Assembly: GCA_031376425.1 (NCBI GenBank)
Contig: JANMDR010000302.1
Span: 1-48,094, forward strand
Direction: 5' to 3'
DNA: 48,094 nt
Source: JANMDR01 sp031376425
GTDB lineage: Bacteria > Pseudomonadota > Gammaproteobacteria > Burkholderiales > Usitatibacteraceae
Made by a program: the position numbers and the translations under genes. A model generated the notes under the pieces. The model saw nothing but the letters and a program-made list of their open reading frames with translations, searched no databases and was not told the DNA's origin. Shown one piece after another: positions 33,827 through 41,954 of this stretch. The stretch's first letter is position 1. Each line of letters starts with the position of its first letter.

Positions 33827-34720
33827 TTACGTCTTAAATTCTTCTATCAAAGCTGCCGCTAAAAAATCATACACACGGCGCACAATCACGCTGCCGCGAA
33901 TTTCTCTATGCACAGCCAACCAACAAGGCAAAGGCGGTATTTGCAACATTGGTAAAATCGGCACAACGCCAGCCAAATGGCGCAAATGATAACCACTCGT
34001 AAAACCAATGCCCATGCCCGCTACAATCAATTGCCCGTAAGCCAAATGATCGTCCGTGCATACAGCAAACTTGTCACGCGTAATTTCGATACCCATTAGC
34101 GCAAAGCCACGCACTATCGTGTCATCACGGTCATAGCCAATAATTTTGTGCATCAATAGCTCGTGGGGACTGGCTGGGGTGCCTGCCGCTTTTAAATAGC
34201 GCTTGTGGGCGCAGGCAAGCACATGCGTTTCACCGATTTTTTTAGCGACTAGCGAGCCTTGTGTTGGACGAACCATGCGTACGGCGATATCGGCCTCGCG
34301 ACGCAATAAATTACTAATCGCATTAGATGCCACCAACTCAATTTGAATTCCTGGTTCTGCAACCTGCAAGGCGGCCAGTATCGGCGGCAACAAATAGCTC
34401 GACACTTCTTGGCTGGCTGAAATACGCACAACGCCAGTGGTCGTTTCGCTTTGCCGCGCTAGCACGCGTGCCAGTGCTGCAGCGCCTAAATCCATTTCAC
34501 GCGCTGCAGTTTCAATCGCTAAGGCGGCGGCCGTGGGCACTACGCCACGACCAGTCCGCTCAAAAAGTGGCGTACCTAGTTGTGTTTCAAGTTCCGCTAT
34601 ATGCCGCGACAACGTCGGTTGCTGTGCGCCTAATTTTCTTGCAGCACCCATCAAACTTCCGGTATCTAAAACGGCAATGAAGCTCTTAACAAGCGACCAA
34701 TCAAAGGATTCTGTACCCAT
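33827..34720 (-). CDS. LysR-type transcriptional regulator
   Basis: A 297-residue LTTR. The N-terminal winged helix-turn-helix is clear: L-D-T-G-S-L-M-G-A-A-R-K-L-G-A-Q-Q-P-T-L-S-R-H-I, then L-E-x-x-L-G-T-P-L-F-E-R-T-G-R-G. The effector domain spans about 95-295. It is divergent from the membrane protein and epimerase genes at 34868-36648, the normal arrangement for an LTTR and its target. The 147-base spacer holds a CATGG-N9-CCATG palindrome and a 10-bp tandem repeat. Confidence 0.9.
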   Translation of the reverse strand: MGTESFDWSLVKSFIAVLDTGSLMGAARKLGAQQPTLSRHIAELETQLGTPLFERTGRGVVPTAAALAIETAAREMDLGAAALARVLARQSETTTGVVRISASQEVSSYLLPPILAALQVAEPGIQIELVASNAISNLLRREADIAVRMVRPTQGSLVAKKIGETHVLACAHKRYLKAAGTPASPHELLMHKIIGYDRDDTIVRGFALMGIEITRDKFAVCTDDHLAYGQLIVAGMGIGFTSGYHLRHLAGVVPILPMLQIPPLPCWLAVHREIRGSVIVRRVYDFLAAALIEEFKT

Positions 34721-34790
34721 ACAAAAATGTATACCTCACTTTCATTTTTAATCAATTGTCACGCTGAAGATATGCCCGCAAACTTATGGC

Positions 34791-34810
34791 TTCCATCGTT
34801 TTCCATCATT
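34791..34810. repeat. 10-bp tandem duplication in the LysR divergent spacer
   Basis: TTCCATCGTT (34791-34800) and TTCCATCATT (34801-34810) differ at one base. It lies upstream of the candidate promoter and operator. Confidence 0.5.
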
Positions 34811-34823
34811 CAATCCGTTGACG

Positions 34824-34842
34824 CATGGGCATCCATACCATG
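34824..34842. promoter_or_regulatory. candidate operator palindrome between LysR and its divergent genes
   Basis: CATGG at 34824-34828 and CCATG at 34838-34842 form an inverted repeat with a nine-base centre, directly after a TTGACG at 34818-34823 that could be a -35 element. The T-N11-A form typical of LysR sites is not exact, so the call is weak. Confidence 0.3.
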
Positions 34843-34867
34843 TGCTGCAGCATAACAAAGAGAATAT

Positions 34868-35629
34868 ATGAAAGCCACTAATTCTGTTCTAAATCAATCG
34901 GTATCAACCCCATCGCGACAAGGATCTAATCGAGATTATTTGTTGGGTGGCCTGCTCATTGCCGATGCGCTACTGTCCTTTGTGCCGGTGATCATATTGG
35001 GCGCCGCTATTGGCTGGCCAGCTTCTTTGGGCAAACCAGCAGCAGAGCAACTTGCGGCCATTTATGCCAATGCCGGTGCCGTCACATTGGGCTATGGTAT
35101 TTATTTGCTCTATTCGATTCTAATTGCGCCAGTAATGATCGGGCTTACGCGCCGCATATTTGGAAGTATCAGTGGCGCACTGCCTGCAACCGTTGTGGCA
35201 TTTGCGGTGCTGTCAACGCTAGCAAGAACCATTGGCATCTTGCGTTGGCTTACCGTAATGCCAGTGTTGGCAACACTTCATGCCACCACACCGGCTAACA
35301 GTGCAAATATGCGCGAACAAATTGAACTCGTCTTTTCCGCTATCACAAGCTACGGCGGTGGTATTGGTGAAATACTCGGCGTAAGCCTATTTATGGCCAT
35401 CTCCATGGTAACTTTATGCGTCGGCGCTCTGCTCAATAAACGTAGAAACGGCATGCCGCAATGGCTTGCCTACCTAGGGATAATAGCAGCCGCACTTATC
35501 GGCGCACTGGCAGTACCGACATTTGGCGGGTCGGCGTTAGTTCCGGTGGCACTAGCGGTTTCCGTACTTTCGGCATGGATGTTAGCTGTCGGTATTTGGT
35601 GCATTTTGGCTAAGAATGAACACGACTAA
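34868..35629 (+). CDS. polytopic membrane protein, possibly DUF4386-like
   Basis: A 253-residue protein with about six or seven hydrophobic helices and an unusual soluble N-terminus of about 25 residues. The pattern (helix, Y-A-N-A-G-A-V-T-L-G-Y-G-I-Y-L-L-Y-S-I-L-I-A-P, then R-R-I-F-G) resembles DUF4386 membrane proteins, which have no known function. AGAGA precedes the ATG. It is followed after 29 bases by an NAD-binding epimerase, and both are likely controlled by the divergent LysR regulator. Confidence 0.65.
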   Translation: MKATNSVLNQSVSTPSRQGSNRDYLLGGLLIADALLSFVPVIILGAAIGWPASLGKPAAEQLAAIYANAGAVTLGYGIYLLYSILIAPVMIGLTRRIFGSISGALPATVVAFAVLSTLARTIGILRWLTVMPVLATLHATTPANSANMREQIELVFSAITSYGGGIGEILGVSLFMAISMVTLCVGALLNKRRNGMPQWLAYLGIIAAALIGALAVPTFGGSALVPVALAVSVLSAWMLAVGIWCILAKNEHD

Positions 35630-35658
35630 AATCACATAAGAATACGCGAAGGTAATAG

Positions 35659-36648
35659 ATGAAACTAAGCAAACATAGTGTGTTAATTCTGGGCGCAACA
35701 GGTCGTTTTGGTGAAGCAGCAATCCATGCTTTTCGTGATGCGGGTTGGCGGGTGATTGCGCAAAGTCGTGCGCAGCCGTCCTACTTTTTAGATGGCGTCA
35801 CCTACCTGCAAGATAGTATTTTTGACACCAGCGCAATCGTACTGGCGGCCAAAGGTGCTAACGTAGTGGTGCACGCTATTAATCCTGCCTATACCAAATG
35901 GCAGACGCAAGCTTTACCCTTGTGTCGTGCCGGAATGAATATTGCTGAACAACTAAACGCCCTATTTATGCTGCCCGGCAATGTATACAATTATGGTGCT
36001 CCCATGCCTGCGCTGTTACAAGTCGATTCGCCGCAGCAACCCACAGCACGCAAAGGCTTAACCCGCTGCAACATGGAAGCCGAAATGGCACAGCGCAAAA
36101 CCACAGGCTTGCGTAGCGTGGTAATCCGCGCGGGTGATTTTTTTGGTGGTGGTAACGGTAATTGGTTTGATCTCGTCATCGTTAAATCGGCCGCGAAAGG
36201 CAAGCTGGTTTATCCAGGCCCCCCCGACATCATGCACGCGTGGGCATATTTGCCAGATTTGGCACGAGTATTCGAGCTGGTCGCGCGATGCAGCATAGAT
36301 AACAATGCTGCACCCGCATTTGACCGCCTGCACTTCGCTGGTATTAGCTTAACAGGTACACAGATGCTGGCTGCGCTTGAAATTGCGTTGAACAATGTAC
36401 GCCGCGCCAACAGTCAACCAGTGATTAAGTTTGCACGGAGTACTTTGCCGTGGGGCTTTATCAAGCTTGCGGGAACTATCGTGCCAAGCTGGCGCGAGTT
36501 AAGTGAGATGGCCTATTTATGGACTTCTCCGCATCAGTTATCGGATGCAGCATTGATTGCAAAAATCGGTGAAGTGCCGGCAACACCACTAGATATTGCG
36601 CTGAAAAATTCACTTGCTTTACTGGGGTTTAGTGTTGCAACACACTAA
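35659..36648 (+). CDS. NAD(P)-dependent epimerase/reductase, atypical SDR
   Basis: A 329-residue Rossmann-fold protein. V-L-I-L-G-A-T-G-R-F-G-E-A near residues 8-20 is the G-x-T-G-x-x-G dinucleotide motif, N-V-Y-N-Y-G lies at the usual position of the epimerase strand, and R-A-G-D-F-F-G-G-G-N-G-N-W-F-D follows. A standard Y-x-x-x-K pair is not evident, so it is an atypical SDR. The ATG has GAAGG upstream. Substrate unknown; context suggests a small LysR-controlled metabolic unit. Confidence 0.8.
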   Translation: MKLSKHSVLILGATGRFGEAAIHAFRDAGWRVIAQSRAQPSYFLDGVTYLQDSIFDTSAIVLAAKGANVVVHAINPAYTKWQTQALPLCRAGMNIAEQLNALFMLPGNVYNYGAPMPALLQVDSPQQPTARKGLTRCNMEAEMAQRKTTGLRSVVIRAGDFFGGGNGNWFDLVIVKSAAKGKLVYPGPPDIMHAWAYLPDLARVFELVARCSIDNNAAPAFDRLHFAGISLTGTQMLAALEIALNNVRRANSQPVIKFARSTLPWGFIKLAGTIVPSWRELSEMAYLWTSPHQLSDAALIAKIGEVPATPLDIALKNSLALLGFSVATH

Positions 36649-36726
36649 ACAAACAACGCGTTGAACCAAGCAGTTTGCGTAATTGGTAACTCCGCTGGCG
36701 ACAACGGAGCGATTCTAGGATAATAG

Positions 36727-36759
36727 GGGAAGTTGTTATAAATTTTACTTCCCATTTTT
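36727..36759 (+). terminator. rho-independent terminator after the epimerase gene
   Basis: GGGAAGT (36727-36733) pairs perfectly with ACTTCCC (36747-36753) across a 13-base loop and is followed by ATTTTT (36754-36759). It lies 78 bases after the epimerase stop and only 12 bases before the next start, so it should insulate the two units or act as an attenuator for the regulator gene. Confidence 0.6.
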
Positions 36760-36771
36760 GTCTGGCGTCGC

Positions 36772-38253
36772 TTGAATACTACTACCCGCCCAAAGCTATT
36801 AATCGTTGACGATGATGCACTCATTGCCGACGGTTTGGCCTATGCCTTGCGCGAGCAGTTTGTAGTGCAGACGGCCGAACATCGTGCGGCGGCAATGACA
36901 CTACTGCGTGAATCACGCTTTGCGCCTGATATTGCGCTGATTGATTTAGGTTTACCACCAATGAGTAATCGGCCTGACGAGGGCTTTCGTTTGGTAACTG
37001 ACTTATTGAGTTGGTCGTCAACCCTGCCGATTTTGGTGCTATCAGGGCAAAACGAGCAATCCAATGCCAAGCGCGCCCGCGCTTTGGGCGCTACCGAACT
37101 TATTCCGAAACCGTGTGAACCTAGCCACTTGCGCGATCGCCTGTTGACCGCGCTGGCGCATGTGAACAGTGCTGCGCGGGCAAAAACAGGCGACACAAGA
37201 CCAGTATTGACGTCTGAGGATGCCCTCAATACGGATTTTTCCAAGCACACAATTATCGGTGATTCGCTACCTATCATCAAACTGCGCGGGCAAATTGCGC
37301 TTTATGCCGCGCCTATATTTCCCGTGTTAATCGAAGGCGAATCCGGCTGTGGCAAAGAACTTGTTGCGGCTGCATTGCACGCTTTAAGCCCACGTGCTAA
37401 CGCGCCGCGCTTGGCATTAAACTGCGCTGCTATCTCACCAAATTTAGTGGAGCCCACATTATTTGGTTATGCCAAAGGCGCATTTACTGGTGCCGTACAA
37501 GCGAAGTCGGGTTTTTTTGAGGATGCGGAGAACGGCACTCTATTTTTAGACGAAATTGGCGAACTACCGCTAGATATTCAACCCAAATTATTGCGGGTGC
37601 TTGAAAACGGCGAATTCAGCCGTGTGGGCGAAACACAAGTGCGAGTAGCGAAAGCAAGGGTGGTAGCAGCAACTAATCGCGATTTGAAAGCGGAAGTGCG
37701 AGCTGGTCGATTTCGCGCTGATCTATACCATCGGCTTTCGGTTTTATCCATTGCCGTGCCACCCCTACGCGAGCTAGCAGACGACAAACATTTACTGCTG
37801 GATCTTTTTGGCCAGCAAATTGCCAAGCTCCATAACACCCCGCGTTTTAGCTTAAGCAATGCAGCACGTAGCGCGTGGACCAGTTATAGTTTTCCGGGAA
37901 ATGTGCGCGAGCTGCGCAATATTGTTATTCGCCTCACCGCCGTGTATGGTGGCCGCGAAGTGAGTGAGGCGCAATTATCTGAAGAATTTTCGCTCGACAT
38001 GGAGCAACCACTTGTTAACGGCGACATTAACGCGCCCGCCATTCACAAATATGCTGATCTCATCACGCAGACGGAAAATTTTAATCTGGACATCCACTTA
38101 AGTAAGATTGAATTAGAATTTATTGATAGCGCGATGACATTAGCCGGTGGCAATATGTCGCAAACGGCTAAATTACTTGGTGTTTCACGCACCACTTTAT
38201 ATAGCCGCTTGGCCGTATTGCGACCCATCACCAACAATATAACAGCATCATAA
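36772..38253 (+). CDS. sigma-54-dependent response regulator (REC-AAA-Fis)
   Basis: A 493-residue NtrC-type activator. The receiver domain has the acidic pair D-D-D (13-15), the phosphorylation aspartate D58 in A-L-I-D-L-G-L-P, and K113. The AAA domain has Walker A G-E-S-G-C-G-K-E (about 190) and the sigma-54 contact loop G-A-F-T-G-A (about 236). The C-terminus has a Fis-type helix-turn-helix (S-Q-T-A-K-L-L-G-V-S-R-T-T-L-Y). The start is TTG, the only good start in frame. No sensor kinase is adjacent. It precedes the pilus cluster and may control it. The nearest resemblance in mind is PEP-CTERM-type PrsR regulators, unproven here. Confidence 0.88.
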   Translation: MNTTTRPKLLIVDDDALIADGLAYALREQFVVQTAEHRAAAMTLLRESRFAPDIALIDLGLPPMSNRPDEGFRLVTDLLSWSSTLPILVLSGQNEQSNAKRARALGATELIPKPCEPSHLRDRLLTALAHVNSAARAKTGDTRPVLTSEDALNTDFSKHTIIGDSLPIIKLRGQIALYAAPIFPVLIEGESGCGKELVAAALHALSPRANAPRLALNCAAISPNLVEPTLFGYAKGAFTGAVQAKSGFFEDAENGTLFLDEIGELPLDIQPKLLRVLENGEFSRVGETQVRVAKARVVAATNRDLKAEVRAGRFRADLYHRLSVLSIAVPPLRELADDKHLLLDLFGQQIAKLHNTPRFSLSNAARSAWTSYSFPGNVRELRNIVIRLTAVYGGREVSEAQLSEEFSLDMEQPLVNGDINAPAIHKYADLITQTENFNLDIHLSKIELEFIDSAMTLAGGNMSQTAKLLGVSRTTLYSRLAVLRPITNNITAS

Positions 38254-38269
38254 CAACGTCATAACCACC
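38248..38269. repeat. 11-bp tandem duplication at the response-regulator stop
   Basis: TCATAACAACG (38248-38258) and TCATAACCACC (38259-38269) share 9 of 11 bases; the first holds the TAA stop. Confidence 0.5.
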
Positions 38270-38340
38270 CAGCACTAGCCAGTTACACGAATATAAATCA
38301 TGCAGCAATTTACGCCGCCCACTTTCTTTATTGCGCTCCT

Positions 38341-39882
38341 ATGACCATGTATTTAGAACATTTTGGCTTACGCGAAGCGCCCTTTAAAATTACGCCGCAT
38401 ACGGAGTTTTTTTTCGCAGGTGCCAATCGTGGTGAAACTTTAGAGGCGCTCGTTTACGCTATTACCTCTGGCGAAGGCATTGTCAAAGTTACCGGCGAGG
38501 TCGGCGCGGGTAAAACGATGTTGAGCCGCGTGTTAATGGAGCGATTGCCCGCGAGCGTTGAAACGATTTATCTGGCTGTGCCTAGCCTATCGCGCGACGA
38601 AATGTTAGCAGTGATCGCCGAAGATTTAGGTGTGGAAACCAATGGCTTGCACACCACAAAAATTATTCGTGCCCTGCAAGAAACGCTAATTAAACTGCAC
38701 GCTGAGGGTCGTCAAGTCGTGGCCTTGATTGATGAAGCCCATGCTATGCCGATGACTACACTCGAAGAAATTCGCTTGCTTTCTAATTTAGAAACCAGTC
38801 ATTCGAAACTGATGCAAATCGTGCTGTTCGGCCAACCCGAACTTGATGTGCATTTGGCGCTACCCAATATGCGACAGCTAAAAGATCGCATTACCCACAG
38901 CTTTTATTTACTGCCTTTACCTAATCGCGATGTAAAGGATTATTTAGATTTTAGGCTCCGCGCGGCGGGCTACAAAGGCCCGGCCTTATTTGATGCGGCT
39001 TGCATTGACGTGATAGCAGAAGCCTCTGAAGGTTTGACACGGCGCATCAATATTTACGCGGATAAAACCTTGCTGGCTGCCTACGCTGAAGGCACGCACG
39101 ATATCACTGCAAACCATGTACGTGCTGCCGTGAGCGATACCGTACTTAAAAGTGCGCCACAGCCCGTTAAAATCCCGAGTTGGCTCTTGATTGGCGCATC
39201 ACTAGTGCTTGGCTTAATTGGCGGTTTTACTATCGGTCGCGCCACAGCACCAACTAAATTAATGAGTACCAACGCCGTTGCTACGGAAGTAGCGCCACCA
39301 GCTAAAGTAACTACAAACGCAGCGCCCTCAGCACCAGCACCAGCCGTTTCGTCAGCGCCAGCCATAGCACCACCAACGATTGCGCCTCCAATCACCCCCC
39401 AAATTCCAACAGTAACTGCGCCAACTACAACCACTGCTGCTGCGGCAGCTTCTAACAATACGCTTGCGTCCAATCCTGCTAACACAACAAGCCCGAAAAT
39501 AGCGCTACTTCGCGGCAACGCCGAATGGCTGAGCCTGCGCGTGAGCGCCGACCGCAAGCGTCTTGATCAACAAAACCCTGCGCAAATCGTGATTCAACTG
39601 ATGACAGCCACGAAACGTGAATCAGCGGCGTTGGAGATTTACTTACGCGAATTAGCCGCCGAAGTTGCTGATGAAAAGATATTCCTGACTAGCACTACGT
39701 TGACGCCTGCCATTGCCGATAACAGTAAAACCAATGTATTACTCGGCGGGTTCACGGATCAAACTGCTGCCAACGCGCAATTAAACTTACTTTCAGCGCG
39801 ATTACGCCAATATCAGCCGTACTTACGTACTTTTGGCGGCATTCAAAAAGAGCTGTTGCCAACCATATCCCCAAGCAAATAA
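38341..39882 (+). CDS. mshM: MSHA biogenesis ATPase MshM (ExeA/GspA type) with C-terminal SPOR domain
   Basis: A 513-residue protein. The N-terminal AAA ATPase begins Y-L-E-H-F-G-L-R-E-A-P-F-K-I-T-P-H and has Walker A G-E-V-G-A-G-K-T (52-59) and Walker B V-A-L-I-D-E-A-H (about 133). A membrane helix near residues 281-300, a Pro/Ala/Thr-rich periplasmic linker and a C-terminal domain with V-L-L-G-G-F-T and L-R-x-Y-Q-P-Y-L-R-T-F-G-G-I, typical of peptidoglycan-binding SPOR domains, follow. ExeA/MshM-type ATPases help place the secretin through the cell wall. The SPOR addition is unlike the MshM of Vibrio. ATG 38347 is an alternative start. Confidence 0.82.
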   Translation: MTMYLEHFGLREAPFKITPHTEFFFAGANRGETLEALVYAITSGEGIVKVTGEVGAGKTMLSRVLMERLPASVETIYLAVPSLSRDEMLAVIAEDLGVETNGLHTTKIIRALQETLIKLHAEGRQVVALIDEAHAMPMTTLEEIRLLSNLETSHSKLMQIVLFGQPELDVHLALPNMRQLKDRITHSFYLLPLPNRDVKDYLDFRLRAAGYKGPALFDAACIDVIAEASEGLTRRINIYADKTLLAAYAEGTHDITANHVRAAVSDTVLKSAPQPVKIPSWLLIGASLVLGLIGGFTIGRATAPTKLMSTNAVATEVAPPAKVTTNAAPSAPAPAVSSAPAIAPPTIAPPITPQIPTVTAPTTTTAAAAASNNTLASNPANTTSPKIALLRGNAEWLSLRVSADRKRLDQQNPAQIVIQLMTATKRESAALEIYLRELAAEVADEKIFLTSTTLTPAIADNSKTNVLLGGFTDQTAANAQLNLLSARLRQYQPYLRTFGGIQKELLPTISPSK

Positions 39883-39977
39883 TCTTGAAATAGGTTCAAA
39901 ATGGTAGCGAAATATTACAGACTGGAAAAATGGCGCGGTAAACCTGATGTTTTAAATGCGAAACAGCACATAAGGGT

Positions 39978-40014
39978 TTGCTTTTATTACTAAAAAGTTC
40001 TATAAACTATAGAA
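39978..40014 (+). promoter_or_regulatory. sigma-70 promoter for the msh operon with palindrome over the -10
   Basis: TTGCTT (39978-39983), a 17-base spacer and TATAAA (40001-40006) make a strong-looking promoter about 50 bases before mshL. A perfect 7-bp palindrome TTCTATA-AAC-TATAGAA (39998-40014) covers the -10, a place where a repressor could bind. No sigma-54 -24/-12 pair was seen here. Confidence 0.6.
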
Positions 40015-40061
40015 TGATGTCATTATTCTTGCGCTCCTTCTAATTTCATTATCGAACACTC

Positions 40062-41954
40062 GTGCATACCGCATTTCATAGTTTGCAATTCCCACTCCGC
40101 CAATTTGTTTGGCTAGGCGTATTTGCGCTGGCTGGTTGCGGTACGCAGCCGATCGCCCGCACCGATAGCCACTTACGCAACCCCCAAGCAATTGCCACTC
40201 AGTCCACCGGCACACCGGAAAACGCAACTGCTGCAGCCAGTTTAAAAAACACCGCCAATATTCCAGCGCTTGTCACCCAATTACCGCTGCCCCCTCTACC
40301 AGTTGCGCGTGTTGAAGAGGTAAAGTATTCGCTCACCGTTACCGATACACCGCTAAAAGATTTACTGTTTACGATGGGACGCGACACCAACGTCAATATC
40401 GACATTCACCCAGGTATTGAGGGACGCGTAACCTTAAACGCCCTAGACCAGAGCCTGAAGCAAATTCTGACCCGCATCGCCAAGCAAGCCGATATTCGCT
40501 TTGACATCGAAAACGGTAGCATCATTGTGATGCCAGATAGCCCCTATCTAAAGTTGTACAAAGTAGACTACGTCAATATGACACGGGAATCGAGCGGGTC
40601 TATCGCGGTGCAAACCCAAGTAGTAGGTCCCAATATTGCCGGTAGTTCAACCGCTGGTGGTAGCACTAGCCTAGGCCAGAATAGCTCAACCTTAAAGGTT
40701 GAAAACAACGTACGTAATCGCCTGTGGGAAACGCTGGAGCGCAATATTAAAGATATTTTGCGTGAAACCGACAAGCAATTAACCGATGCCAATTCTGAAA
40801 CCGTGGTGCAAAATCGCCCCCAAAGCCAGACTAACAACGCGCAAGCTACAACCAACACGCGCCGCGCTAACACCACCAATGCCAACGCAAACAATCAAAT
40901 CAACACAGCGAACCCAGGCAATACGGCAAGCCAGTTGGCGCAAGAACCCAATGCGCAAATGCTTACTTTTAGAGAAGCCGCATCGGTCATTGTAAATCCC
41001 GAAACCGGCACGATGGCAATACGCGCAACAGCTCGTCAACACGCCAAGGTAGGCGAGTTTATTAACGAAATTTCTGGTGCCGCGCGCCGTCAAGTTCTCA
41101 TCGAAGCTACCGTTGCCGAAGTATTGCTAAATGATACCTACCAGTCTGGCGTTGATTGGTCAGCTTTAGGTTTGCAAAATTTAGGTTACACCATTAAGCA
41201 AAGCTTCACCTCCGAGCGCCTGCCCGGCAATAACCCCTTCTTTTCGATTCAATATAACAATCCTACCTCTGCTGTGGGCGGCACGGTTAGCAGTACCTTG
41301 AAATTGCTCAACTCCTTTGGCACGACTCGCGTACTATCCAGCCCCAAATTAATGGCGCTCAATAACCAAACTGCCATCATGCGTGTGGTGGATAACACCG
41401 TATATTTCACAATCCAATCTACGGTGACTCCCGGCCAAACCGGACAGGCGAGTGTGATTAGTTATTCTTCCACACCAAACGTCGTGCCCGAAGGATTTAT
41501 CATGAATGTTACCGCGCAAATAAGCGATAACGACATCATCAATCTGAATGTGCGACCCAGCATTTCGCGCATTACCAGTTACGTTAATGATCCTAACCCT
41601 GACCTTGCGCGTGCAGGCGTGACCAACCGCATTCCGCAAATTCAAAATCGCGAATTCGAAACGATGCTGCGGGTGGCCTCTGGCCAAGTCACGGTGCTGG
41701 GTGGCTTAATGCAAGATTCACTACAAACCAGTCGCGATGGCTTACCGGTGTTGTCACGCGTGCCGGTCTTGGGTGATGCGGTAAGCTACCGTAACGATGC
41801 TGGGCGCAAGAGTGAGTTAGTGGTTTTTTTAAGAGTCATTGTCGTGCGCGAAGCTAGTATTGATGCGGATCTTGGCGACTATAAGCGCCTACTGCCTGAT
41901 AAGCAGTTTTTTCAAGATCCGAGCCCGTCGATTGATCTCAGTGGCAAAAAATGA
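40062..41954 (+). CDS. mshL: pilus MSHA biogenesis protein MshL, secretin
   Basis: A 630-residue outer-membrane secretin. The N-terminus is a lipoprotein signal with L-A-G-C at the lipobox (near residue 26). An STN/N0-like domain (S-L-T-V-T-D-T-P-L-K-D-L-L-F) and an N/Q-rich low-complexity region (about 260-300) follow, then the secretin core with L-R-V-A-S-G-Q-V-T-V-L-G-G-L-M-Q-D, V-P-V-L-G-D-A-V and S-E-L-V-V-F-L-R-V at the end. The start is GTG with no clear ribosome-binding site. Its stop overlaps mshN by four bases (ATGA). It forms the pore through which the pilus emerges. Confidence 0.92.
   Translation: MHTAFHSLQFPLRQFVWLGVFALAGCGTQPIARTDSHLRNPQAIATQSTGTPENATAAASLKNTANIPALVTQLPLPPLPVARVEEVKYSLTVTDTPLKDLLFTMGRDTNVNIDIHPGIEGRVTLNALDQSLKQILTRIAKQADIRFDIENGSIIVMPDSPYLKLYKVDYVNMTRESSGSIAVQTQVVGPNIAGSSTAGGSTSLGQNSSTLKVENNVRNRLWETLERNIKDILRETDKQLTDANSETVVQNRPQSQTNNAQATTNTRRANTTNANANNQINTANPGNTASQLAQEPNAQMLTFREAASVIVNPETGTMAIRATARQHAKVGEFINEISGAARRQVLIEATVAEVLLNDTYQSGVDWSALGLQNLGYTIKQSFTSERLPGNNPFFSIQYNNPTSAVGGTVSSTLKLLNSFGTTRVLSSPKLMALNNQTAIMRVVDNTVYFTIQSTVTPGQTGQASVISYSSTPNVVPEGFIMNVTAQISDNDIINLNVRPSISRITSYVNDPNPDLARAGVTNRIPQIQNREFETMLRVASGQVTVLGGLMQDSLQTSRDGLPVLSRVPVLGDAVSYRNDAGRKSELVVFLRVIVVREASIDADLGDYKRLLPDKQFFQDPSPSIDLSGKK

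Noticed and set aside
39081..39557. Long minus-strand open frame opposite mshM
   Set aside because: It mirrors the Pro/Ala/Thr-rich linker of mshM; the product is a biased Val/Ala/Gly sequence typical of antisense shadows.
39901..39993. Small open frame of 30 codons upstream of mshL
   Set aside because: No good ribosome-binding site, no recognisable sequence, and the likely mshL promoter overlaps its 3' end.
39883..40061. Possible sigma-54 promoter (TGGCGCGG) before mshL
   Set aside because: The required GC at -12 with correct spacing is missing, while a good sigma-70 promoter is present.
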